Origin: Owenia fusiformis
Taxonomy: Eukaryota > Annelida > Polychaeta > Sabellida > Oweniidae
DNA length: 64,000 nucleotides
Direction: 5' to 3'
NCBI GenBank assembly: GCA_903813345.2
Contig: CAIIXF020000012.1
Location: 2,519,318 to 2,583,317 of the forward strand
Positions 43,001 through 55,000 of the stretch are shown piece by piece. Made by a program: the position numbers and the translations under genes. The notes beneath the pieces are model-generated. The model was given only the letters and a program-made list of their open reading frames with translations, did no database searches and was not told the DNA's origin. The stretch's first letter is position 1. The number at the start of each line of letters is the position of its first letter.

Positions 43001-46000
43001 ATGGTCACTTACAGCATTTTTTCCTCTGGGGTCATTTTAAGAGACTGGAAGGGGAGGGGTGATAGAAAGGGGCATTTGTCTTCTGGGGTCATTGGCTGAT
43101 AAAGAGGGGCATTGCCCTGGTTCAAGTATAACAATTAAAAACTGAAATTGATATGAAGTACACTGTATTCCAGGACTCCGTTCTAATCTACCCTGGGGTT
43201 CAGAGACAAATAGTGATAACTACCCTCTCAAGAAGAAAAATGTAGTTTTGATTATGGCGATTAGAGTTTGAATGTGAAATAGATGCCAGCTGCTCATGTA
43301 GTCATAAAATTCAGACCACAACTCTTGATTGGTTAGCTGGATTTTTAATTGACCCATTCTGATTGGTTAGCAGGACTAGACCAAAGGATTGTCCCTTTTT
43401 GTAAGAGGGTAGATGAAACTCTCTTTTAATAAAGTGAAATCAAACTATTTAAAAGGGTAGTTCTCATCTGGTTCACTTCCTCCAGAATTGCATTGATGTT
43501 TTTAGTAAGGCAGGAAATCTTGAAATTACTCAAAATAGTCCTAAGTTTTATGTTATCCTTGATGAAATGTACTCTTGTCGGAATCCTGCGGTTTTTACGT
43601 TTGATTAAAATACCTGGAATACTTCTATGAGTTAGCGTATCTACCTTAAATTCAGAGATCCACTATCAGATGGGGTTACGTTCCCAGGTGTAGCTCGTTC
43701 TCCCGTATGGATCAGTAAGATAATACGATAATTGGATCTCAGGGAGACCTGTTCAAAATGATAACTGATCGACCATTTTGATAAGCAATTTGATGTATAG
43801 TGGAATATGTTTTATTTTATGCCCTCCCTGGACTAGATGCCATATCTGCCATGTTTTGAAATTTAAGAGAGATTGAATTAAGTAAACAGTAATGTATGCT
43901 CTCTGTTGGAACCTCAGAAAATGAGGTCTTTGTATTTTAGTTAAACAAGGAAAAATGTGAAATTAACATGATCAGGTATGAGTTGTCCACAACTGTTCAA
44001 AATCAGTAGCTTTATTTGAAATGTTTTAGCAGTCATTAGCAGTGAATTATATGGTAATTCTTCTTAATTCACTTTGGGGGGAAATCAGCTCTAGACATAA
44101 GATCACAATATAACCTGTGTCAGGAAAACACTGTCGTTGAATTTAATTTAATTCTCCAATGGCTTTCATCATTATATAGACTTAGATGAAATTCACGAAC
44201 AAATGGTAGTGATTTTCTAATGAATATATTGGGCATTAACCTCGTGAAAATGTGGTTAACAGAAAAATGATGCAATTAAAATAGCGAAACCATCTGATTT
44301 AAACATGAGGAACTTCTTGAAGTTGAAATCTGTAATCCTTTTCAGACTTTTTGATGGGGATGTAATCCTGGCTTTCCCTTTGTCTGTTGTGTCTGTGAAC
44401 AAGGCTCTACATTTATTATCGCTCATTTTTTTGCTGTAATGTGTTTTTGTGAAATTAGCTAATTATTCAACGAAAGCAGATCTCTTTACATTAAGGGCTA
44501 TCTTGAAGATCATTAATTCTCAAGTAATTAGTGGACATCGCAAATATAGAAAAACATTCTGTTAATTAAACGTCTTAATAACATGAAAAATGATTCGCAA
44601 TATTCTGATTGACATTTTCTAACCTTCCAATAGATAAACCATTCCTCAAAGATCCCCTAAATGTCAGAGAAGCCAGTTTGCGCTCATTTTCATATATACC
44701 AATATGTACACAAAGTGTGACGTAATGACATAAATAAAGTTGTAGAACCTATTTACTTATGGCCATATCTGACTATTGTCTAGAGACTAAACCTGATAGA
44801 TTACAAAAAGAATTTGATAATTTGCAAAAGGAACATGGATATGTTTCGAGACCAAGTGACCGATTGCAAAATCTGCGATCAATCATTTTACATTAAAGAT
44901 CTACCCATCAGTGAAATTTGTAAGTCATTGTAATTTACAGATGTTATGTACGAATCAAAACATAAAATTCTTAAATGCAATTGCTTACAATGAAATAATA
45001 AATACACGCAAGGATAATACGTCATTAACGCTGTATTTTGATAAAATTCAAAAATATGTCTCCAAATCATAGGTTTTAAGGGTAGCAATAAATCGTTAAA
45101 TTTCCTGCTTTTAATGTACTCATGAAAAAGAAACATTCACCAGAATTCTTCGCTTATACTCCGCCATAAGCAACATGGGAATTAATGAAAATGCCATATG
45201 ATTAGTTCGTATGATACGAAAGATGTAATGCGTTTCATTAAATACCCCAACGTTGTATTTTGTTTCTTGTTGAGGGAATGCTAAGAACATTCTTTGCTTA
45301 TTCGATTAAACAGTCACTTCGACTTCTTGGTTGATGTTTATATTAAAAACATACCCGGATTCCCAGAAGCTATAACTAATTTTTATACTCTGCCTTTTAT
45401 GAATCATTTACAGTATATAAAGTTGTCGTTAATATACAAACTCAACTTTTTTTGAATAGGGTAAAAATTGCCTGTGTATGGGATGATACTACCATGATAA
45501 TAAATGATAATGACGCGATGCTTTATTGAAAAATAAAAGGTCACCCTGACTTATCCTTGGTAATGATAACAAAAACTCATTTTTAATGGAGTCCATTGTC
45601 TAAAAGCCTCCTATTAATTAAAAAAATGTGTTAACAACTAATAAAAGGTATGTTTATCTATAAATCAATACCCCCCATATGTAACACGTCTCATATTACA
45701 GCTTTTTTAAAATTCGAATCACGCTTGTAGTACATGTATGTTCATAATATTCCAATGATTTTAACGCAATATGTCTATAAATCGGCACTTTGGAAGCTGT
45801 AAATGAATTTAAATAGATTATTGAAATGTAGAAATTTCTTTGATTGTATCATTCCTTTTCTTTTTTGTCACATTGCATTCAAAGAAATCAAAGAAAATTC
45901 CCTTGAATAAACTGACTTTGATGTCATGTATTTCTGATGTCAGTTATTCTTTGATGTCAGGTATTTTTACTTTTTATGCAAAAGAGAGGAATGCATTAGA

Positions 46001-49000
46001 GAATATTGACACCAATTTGACAAATGATTATATACAGTATATGTATTTGCATATATTTCTGCATATACCAGAACTTATTCATTTTTGACAGAGTTGAGAA
46101 ATAAAAGACTGCATTGAAATTTTTTGGAAGGGTGTCCCACCTGTATATCTCCCATATTAAATTATGATATGATACACCTTTAATTACCATATAGCTGATG
46201 TTTCTCAGGTGTAAAATTTGATATTCTGGTAAGAGTATTAAAAACCCTTAAGGCTCGAATCAGTTAGACGATTCATTAATTAATACATTAACAAATTAGG
46301 TCGAACTATATCTATTAGATGAACTCTATTTCTTTGAATATAAAGAGTCACGATGCTGAACACCTTCGAGCCATTTTTTTGATTTTTTTCTTTTTGATTA
46401 TTATATTGACACAACTCATGTCGATGTTGCCAGTCTCATCAGAGTTCACGGCTGAGCTTGAAAACATGATCGCTACTATTCACCATATTATGGGCATTTG
46501 GTACATTGGCCAATAGGCAACTGTTTTTCTAAGTTCATTGCCAACAGTGAAAACTGGTTGCCATTTGCAGTCAGGCAGCTTGGAGTTGTGAATCCTGAAC
46601 CTCCTCTTTTGTATTATTTTGCATTTGTGTATGATTAAATGAATTGGACATGTTATCAGTATTTGGAATCATTATTAAAAGACATCTTTTATGCCAACTT
46701 AATACAGGTTACTTATAATGTTTTAATATATGGTATATTTTTTTACTTCCAGGATTCGCCTTTGTGACGTTTGAAACAGAAGACATAGTAGAAAAGGTTA
46801 CAGAAATACACTTTCACGAAATAAACACAAAAATGGTACGTATTGTTATCGTTCAGTTGTCCTTCCAGCGTTAAAAACAAGTGGGTGCTGTACCCATTTG
46901 AGATTTTGAATTCTTGCACCTATTTTAAATAAGAAATCCAGGAAAAATTGACATTATTATGTTTGGTCAGAATTATGAAAATACAAGTTTAGCATCCACT
47001 TGATAAAAACGCTGGGATAGAACACAAATAAGGGATGTTTATGGAAGATAATCGTTTATGGCAACATTGTAAAATACAAAGTAAAATCAAATCTCTTAAA
47101 CCGCAAAAGTGATAAAAAGCATCATGCATCTTTCTGTCAACAGCACTTATTACATATAGTTTGTAATAGAGTCAAAAAAGTTCGCTGTAATATAGTTTCA
47201 TATGGAGATTTGCATAATTGATAAACTATCAATGAAGAAGAAATGCTTAAAAGGAAAATAACCAATTTAGAGCGCAAATGAATTGAATATTTGTCTGAGA
47301 ATCCTTTCCAAGGAGCTTTATTTTCTAAGTAGACATCGCTGACAGACTGAATAGTTACTTGTCATTGGATAGTGGATTACAAGATATAAACCTCTTTTTC
47401 AAAGTTCCTAGATCTGTCACATGACCCACTCATATATTTACAAGTACTCGCTAAGTCCGTCTGCTCGTTTTCCATTAGATTTAATTTCATGGAATTTCAC
47501 TTGATTTTGAAGATCGGATTTCAACGAAAATCGTAGTTTGTGGGTATATCTTGAAATTGTATTAGTTCGATAATAGAGAATATAATCTAGGAGGTATAAA
47601 TAAGTAATTTGAGGGATAGGGTTTTAATGCGAAAGAGGCGTAAATTATGGCACCTTTTACAGCAAGTTTATATATCTTATCAATCATTCTGGTTTGAAAC
47701 GCTGTACAATTTCAAAGAAATTCTATTAATTTTGTCCTTGTTGTAATATGCATAAATACAATAATTCCATATTCAGAATTCTTCCAATAAATTCCCTTAT
47801 TTTTCTATTTTTCAATGAATATTATATTACATCATATCTAAAGATTGATGCATCCCTATGACAAAGCATCACACATGATATATAAGCTTGGAAAAACAGA
47901 TTCGATGGTTAGATTCTTCTTATATTGATATATCCTGACTTTTGCTCGAAATGTTTTTGAAAGGGTAAGAACATTAATGCAAAGATGGAGTATATTTGAT
48001 ATACCTTGAGATGAATTGAAATAAACCTTCAGAAAAGCTTTAACATCAGCTGTATTTCTCTCATTTATTTGTAAATCATTCATTCCTGCAACATCTCAAT
48101 TGGCAATACCCTCAGGCAAAATATAATGAAATTTTTAATAGTCTTTCATTCTTTAAAATTTATAAGGAGTTCGATAAAATCTGTTTGTACCCTTTAGCAA
48201 CTGTTTCTTCATCGCATTGCGTCAACAATCTGTATCACATTGGAATAATATCTATAGGTCTCATGCCATCCAAAAGTTCTCAAAATGTCCTGTTTATCTT
48301 TGAGTGAAATGACGTGTTTTTTCATTTCTGTAAAATTTAAGTTGTTGGTATCACTCCAGTTTATTCATTTCTCCTATACCCATATTGACAAATCTGTTTA
48401 TTTCATTTCAAAGCACGATCGCTAAAATGTTTTATTTCCGAGCATTCATGCTGCAGAAATTATATCATTTGGGGGCAAAAATTGTATCATTTAGGGAATA
48501 ACTGATTTATTAAATGCCAATAGGTTTTGAAGTTGATATGAAATAACTTTTTGACATTTTACATTTAAATGCCATGCATTTTGCAAGCTTATGCAGGTTC
48601 ATAATATGTCTCTTGCTTTCTCACTAACTACCAAGTGTGTGGTATTAAAACTTGTGTCTGAGAAAATATTCCTGATTGCTTCTTCGTAATATTTTTTCAG
48701 CTGATCATCTATTCAGTGTACGCAAACCTCAAACTTTCTGTGATTGGGTGTAATTCCCATAATTTCCAAGTATTCAAATAAAATATAGGATTTTATTATT
48801 ACATTTTCGAATAATTTGAAGCGTGGACTTCATCCCTATCCACATAAGAAAACGTTTGTATTTTCCTTTGTGTTTTGTGTTTTAAGCCACTGCCAGAATG
48901 ATATTTTACTATGGGTACACGTTGAGAAACATTTGAATCTTCACATATATGGAACTTTAATTATTAATTCAATGCAAATCTAATAGGGTGCAGCACTGTT

Positions 49001-52000
49001 CAGCTATCAATATTGGAATCTGTTTGAAGACATCTACTATAATTCATAATATAATATCATTCCTTTTCGTATACATAAAACTGTTTTGTTCTTTATACAA
49101 AATAGGGTTATTCAGTATATTCATCGCAGTGTCCCTGCCTTTTCAAAAAATGGGGGGGGGGTTGGGTCAAAGTGGCTCGTTGCAAGACTTTTTAAATGCA
49201 ATATAAATAAATGAAGCAGAGTTGAACTAATGCATAAGCCCACATAGATAACATTTTAATGCAATTGCCAAATGGTACTTCAATAATTGACAAGATGCCT
49301 GTTCATCTAAATGTAGAAACTTTATATAAATTGTGAGATAAGAACCAAGCAACTATCTGCATCTCAGAGTTTGTTTTACATAATATAACATACTTCAGTC
49401 AGCATTACATTCCTTCATGAACATGATATGGGCATCTCATGATTCGGGAAAACTATTTGGGGCATCTCATGAGCAATTTGGTTTTCAGAGAATTTAGATG
49501 TTCCTATTTATTTATGATTTGTGTAGAGTTAAATTAGAATGATTTCTAATGATCTTACTACTGTTTACAGAAATGATATGAAATAAAAAACCAGATTGTT
49601 CAGAATTATAAGATTTCAGGCTGTTCTCTGGTTAAAGCAATATACAATACATACATTATCCTGGCAAATCTGCTCATCTGAAAGTCAATTCCAAAAATCA
49701 ATCAAGTTTGACCAGAGGCAAATGGGTTTTGCTTGCGGTAATATTATTTATAGAATTTACATCTAAAATGCAAAACTATCATCAAATTAATAAGATTTCT
49801 ATCACTGAGAGTTGTTTGAAGTAAAATCAAATTCTGGGTTATTTATTGCTCCGAGTGGACTAATAAACAATGTGAAAAATATCAGTAGAACGACAATGAA
49901 AGTGAGGCTGATAGCGCTGGCAGTAATCAGTTTGAGATGAATGACGGCCATCTTGGGATGTGTCCACTTTTGGGGGTGATAAAATACTAAATACTTTCAG
50001 TTCATATCTACGGATATGTTATATATGCCCGTAACATCACGTAACATCATTGGCTGATTAAGATTAGGAATTAGAGTGATAATTTATAACTTTTAGATAA
50101 TCAAATACAGGGGCCCACACACATGTTCAGTCTATCTGGAGTTATCATAAAAATTTTGATTTATCACGTATATTAAAGTCTAGGGTAACATTTCTTCTCA
50201 GTCATTCTGTCAATGATTTTTCATCACACCACGTAATTTTCACAACTCTCACAAGGTTTGGTCAAAACTTTCTTGATTTCCTATTTTCATGTGGGTGAAA
50301 ACAGGTTTCAAGTTGGTTAAATCTATGATCAAAAAGTAGGTACAACGCTCAGTATGGAAACCCAATGAATATCACCATGACAACTCAAGGGCATCCATTC
50401 TTTAAAAACCGCCCAACATTATACATTTGATTCAAATACAAGTAAGTTTCTATGTTGGGTTTTCCAAGAGGTCAGTTTGACATGTTATTCCTGGTAATCT
50501 TTATGTGTTATGTAATGTACTATAATGTCTGTAAAATGTCCCACCTCTCAACGAATAACAACACACGTATGCAATTTCTACAAATCTTTCTTCTGGTGAG
50601 ATACGGTGGGCCATTGGCTTATATTACCCATGTAGAAAATATAATGCATTATTCCAAATTATCGCACATAATCATACGTTAGAATTTTCGGCATTTTTAT
50701 AAGTTTTTTTTTTGTCAGACCTGGAATTTGTTTATACATGTACTTTAAATTCGCTTTGAATTTCTTTATTTTTTATTTCAAATTTTGGCCAAGCTCGTTT
50801 ATTCCCAGGATGATGGAAGTTACTAAATTTAAGACCAGTGTTTTCTGTGTTTCGTTTGGCATCAAACTTTGGATTTGCGTCATAGGTATCAATCTGTTTC
50901 CTGGCTTACTTGATAAGAAGATCATGATATTCTATCATTTTCAAAATAAATTCTACATCAATTCAAAATCGCATCCGATCTAGATTTGTATTGAGATGTG
51001 AGAATAACTGACCTTGGGTCACTTGATTTTCAGTGATAGATAAACAAACAAACAAACAAACAAATAAACAACAAACAAACAACAAACAGTTTGATATCAT
51101 TTTGTGGAATCCTTAAACCTGGGCATTTTCATTTCTATATTAGATATATTCCATGTGAAAGAAATAAAAAAAAGACTAAATATTCAACAATCTGGCTTTC
51201 TGTTATATCTTAAAGTTGGTACTACAGTATATGACTTTTACTTTTTAATTGGTTTGTAATTCTATTATATCCTCCATTTTCCAGATCATGTTAAGGTATT
51301 TTATCTGGGTCAATTGAAATGCACACAGCTTTCTTATCAGGTCAAGTGAAAATCTCATCTAAATATCATACTTCAATTTCCCAAATAAGACTCAGATTTT
51401 CTCAATATTTGGATGTATTTAGACAACTTGAGAGTTATTATCATCCCCGAGTTTCATTAGTTCTGAAAATGGAGTCATCTTATAGAAAGATAAGTAGAAA
51501 AAGATGTGAAAATACTGGTTTCTATGGCAACCATGCTATTCAAACCTGAGCACATGTGGTTTTCTTCTCAGAAAATAAAAACTCTTAGTGAATTTCGAGG
51601 TTGAATTTAACAGTATGAGTGTTATATTATTGGTTATGTATTTGATAGAACTCACCCAGCCATATAACTGGATTAATCCATCCTTGATGAAAATATCATG
51701 ATATATCTTAAATTGTCTTTTATCGATAAAAATTTGGACCTACTGTATAACGGCATATATTAATGATGAACACAAAATCTAATCTACAAGATTATGCAGT
51801 AATTGCTCTTTGTTAAGACTCTGTCGTAAGGGTTGGGAGATTTTATGTGAGGAAATGTCGTGGAATGTCAGATATTCGTAATATATGGGCACAATGGGTA
51901 AAAATGATCACCAGTCATGACAAGCAAAATAACAGTTATTTGTAGATATTATGGATTTAATACAATTGTCCTAGATTAATTCATTCCTGGTTATCTCCAG

Positions 52001-55000
52001 AGATTTTGCTAATACTTCTTGACATGGATGAGTCACGCCATTGGATTTATTGAATAAATAAAACAAAATAAATTTAATCCGTTGCTGCTAATATTTGAAA
52101 CTAAGCTAACACGGTTGATTTATCAAATCCTTAGTTCGTCTTCAAGTACATTTTTTCTGAATGTTGCGCATGATGGATAAAATTGGCATGTAGATGTAAT
52201 AAGAAAATATAACTCAGATTGAGAAAAAAATCAACTGTTATTGGACGTTGTATGTTTTCACTTGTATGGTGCTTTAATGTTACAGATACTGTATTTCCTG
52301 GTGGATAACATCATATCCTGTATGGGATAAACTGTAAATATTTTATCTTATGTGTTCTTTAGGTCGAAGTAAAGAAAGCCCAACCAAAAGAGGTGCTTTG
52401 TCCACAGGGTACAACACAAATGAGAGGTAGGCTCCATGATCCTTTGCCCAACATGGTGCATTATGGGTAACTGGCAGACGGAAAAGCAGAACATAATAGA
52501 CCAATCAAATTCATTGAAAATAAATGAATTGAATAACCTGAGCTGAAGAGAAAAATTCTGAAATTAAAACCAAGAATATCCTGACGAATGATTTATTCAA
52601 TTCGAAGATTTTCAATATCTACATTCAGCCCAATTTTTCTGATTCTCTGACCAATCATAATGATGTTTATTATTCGCCTAGGTAGAAACGAAAAGGGCAC
52701 TGCCAAAAGAAGCCATGATGCCTACTTTGCTCAATAGAGGGCATGGTTTGATATCGACCCTCGGTAGGTGGCCATTTATTGTGGGTTCTAGGCTAGAGGC
52801 TAGTGAATCGTCATAGCAACGGGACAGGGGGGCACACTTGATTCTAGCTATATAGTGTATGATCTAGATGCTTTCTCAATCATGCATATGTCTGAATATA
52901 TGCAAGTGTACAATATTATCACAGTTTAGAATCTCATCTAGCCAGTTGGTGTGTCCATGTAGAGTAAAACATTGGATACCCCTAAGTATGCAACACTTAT
53001 TTTCTTTTAATATGAATTTTGAATGTTCCACTTAACGGTAGCCTAGCTAGCCCTAGACCTATAGTGCAATGCCCACATTGAGCGCTACTTCTGGGTAAAA
53101 TGTTTCGGTCATGTTTCTAAAAGTCTATATAAGTAGAACTAAGCATAACCCAGGAATATTTTATGACGTCCAAAATTATTAACATGACCTTGACAACATT
53201 TTATTCATGGGTAATTTTTGGTTCTTTTGGAACATTTTGGTTTGTTTGCCTGATACGTTGAACCTTGTCTGTGTATATGATGTGTCAGTTACCCACAATG
53301 CTTTGCAATAGTTGCAGACGTAAAAACAGTTCACTATATCTAGTTGTTTAGGATTACTATGCTTCAATAATTTGTCATGACAAGAACAATGCTATGTATT
53401 TCCCATGACAGGAAAAGCATCATTTATCAATAATATTTCAACGTAACTCTGTTATTAACTCGACACTTTTGACATTTTATCATGGAGTAAATGAGAGAGA
53501 AACATTTTTATTAATTCCAATTATGTACATTAAGACCGTCTGCATTTGAATCTCAATAGTGAAACTCGACATATATACGGCCACATTGACGTTCTTCTGT
53601 CTATTTCCTGTATCGTAACATATTTATGATCTTCTAATACTATGAAACTCACAAAGATTATTTGTATTATAAGTCTATTACTATCAGACAACACTGTGAC
53701 ATGACCTTTGATAAAGTACCTGTTCATATTTTCATATTTTCAATCGATTTAAAAATGCCATACAAGCCAAAATTAATGTACCCCCCCAAAATTGATTCAA
53801 AGGTAAAAATATTTTTACGATATATATTAGAACAGACTAATTGTTGCGTCGTAGAACTCGCTGCTCTTTCAGGTCTCCCCTTCCCAGGGTTCCCAGCATA
53901 CGCCTATGGTCGGGCGGGAGGATTCGCCTATGCACCAGGATATTACTTTCCAGGTAAGAGCAAGACTCTGTCTGAATGTAGCTTAGAGCAGAATGTGGAT
54001 TCTGAATATTTAACATGGTTGCTAAGGTAACCATGATCATTACCATGGTAATAATCATTACCATAGCAACCTATGATGCAACTACAAATTAAACATGATT
54101 GTTTTTGTAGTTGTGTCATAAAATGGGCTTCTTTGAATGTTAAGGGTAAAGGTGAAATTCTATTGCATGCAAATATATGAATATTCAGCTTATGTCCAGT
54201 AGATCAATTCCTCAACCAAAAAGACTAAGAATGTTAATTCATTGAGAAAAAACTGATCTATAATGGTGGTGAAAGTCTTGATACATTCAGTCATTATTAA
54301 ATATTTACAAAATGCATTATTCCCAATGACTTGTTTATCCCTAGCAACTACATTTGCTCCCTAGCAACCAGTGTTTTCTCATAGCAGCTGAAGTTGCTAT
54401 AGCAACACTGTTCATAAAACCAAACTTGTAGCCAGTACCAAATATTAAACTAAACCAAACCGAACTAAATGAGTAGCCCATTGTTGAACATTCCATTCTT
54501 TTTTTAGTTCATTAGATACAATTATTATGATGTGCATTTTGAGAATGTACGCCTATAGTTCACCATACCACATCCTAATTGTTTATAGTCCACAAACCCC
54601 TTGCTTGTAGTCTTGTACCATTGATGCATGATTGAGCACGGCAGTGGCCCATTACGTTCTGATGTTATTGGTCATTTAAAATGGATGCCATTATTTCACA
54701 GTATACTTCACCCCCTTTTCATGCGGTGTAAATTTCATTTAGTTACAATGTTTAGCATATTAGAGTTGACGGGAATACAACTAGTGGATGGAAAAAGCTT
54801 ATGGATAAAAATTTTTATGAAAATCATGGAAATTGCCTTGTTATTTCAAAAAGTAGCATAAGTTACCTCGATCATTGACACACATTTTAAAGTTGAGCTT
54901 GATCCTAGTTTTTTCGAGTTATCGTTAAGATGAATGTTATTTGAATGAGTGCATCCCGTTGTTGTATTTCACCCATTCGTTACACTAGTAGGCATTTTGT

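Larger units (their letters stand above)
10013..46752 (+). other. Giant intron (36,740 bp) splitting RRM2 just before RNP1
   Basis: It runs from gtaagcat to ttacttccag and joins two fragments of one RRM2 domain in phase 1. No exon encoding Musashi or any other recognisable protein was found inside. ORFs of 60-120 codons on both strands have no recognisable domain and look random. The content is mainly repeat-derived: a 1.56-kb inverted-repeat element at 12743-14304, six copies of a dispersed repeat, a 140-bp repeat pair at 15325/43312, several short tandem repeats and G/C homopolymers. The rest is AT-rich sequence with nothing recognisable. Long first-half introns often host enhancers, and conserved non-coding blocks may lie here, but they cannot be seen from one sequence. 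Confidence 0.85.
46836..52362 (+). other. Intron between RRM2 exons (5.5 kb)
   Basis: Bounded by gtacgt and ttctttag. It contains an AAAC microsatellite (51042-51088), a G10 tract (49152-49161), an X-box-like 14-mer at 51518-51531 and a copy of a CCAAT/TGACATCA-containing repeat near 49930-50065. A fragment resembling the end of the dispersed repeat (gtccgtctgctcg) lies near 47455. No additional exon is visible. Confidence 0.75.

Noticed and set aside
53662-53872. Upstream part of the 122-codon ORF covering exon 53873-53953
   Set aside because: It is AT-rich intron read through; the ctctttcag acceptor separates it from the Musashi-like sequence.
54628-54861. ORF between Musashi exons considered as an extra exon
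   Set aside because: No suitable acceptor/donor in the phase required and the product is unlike the Gly/Ala/Pro-rich neighbours.
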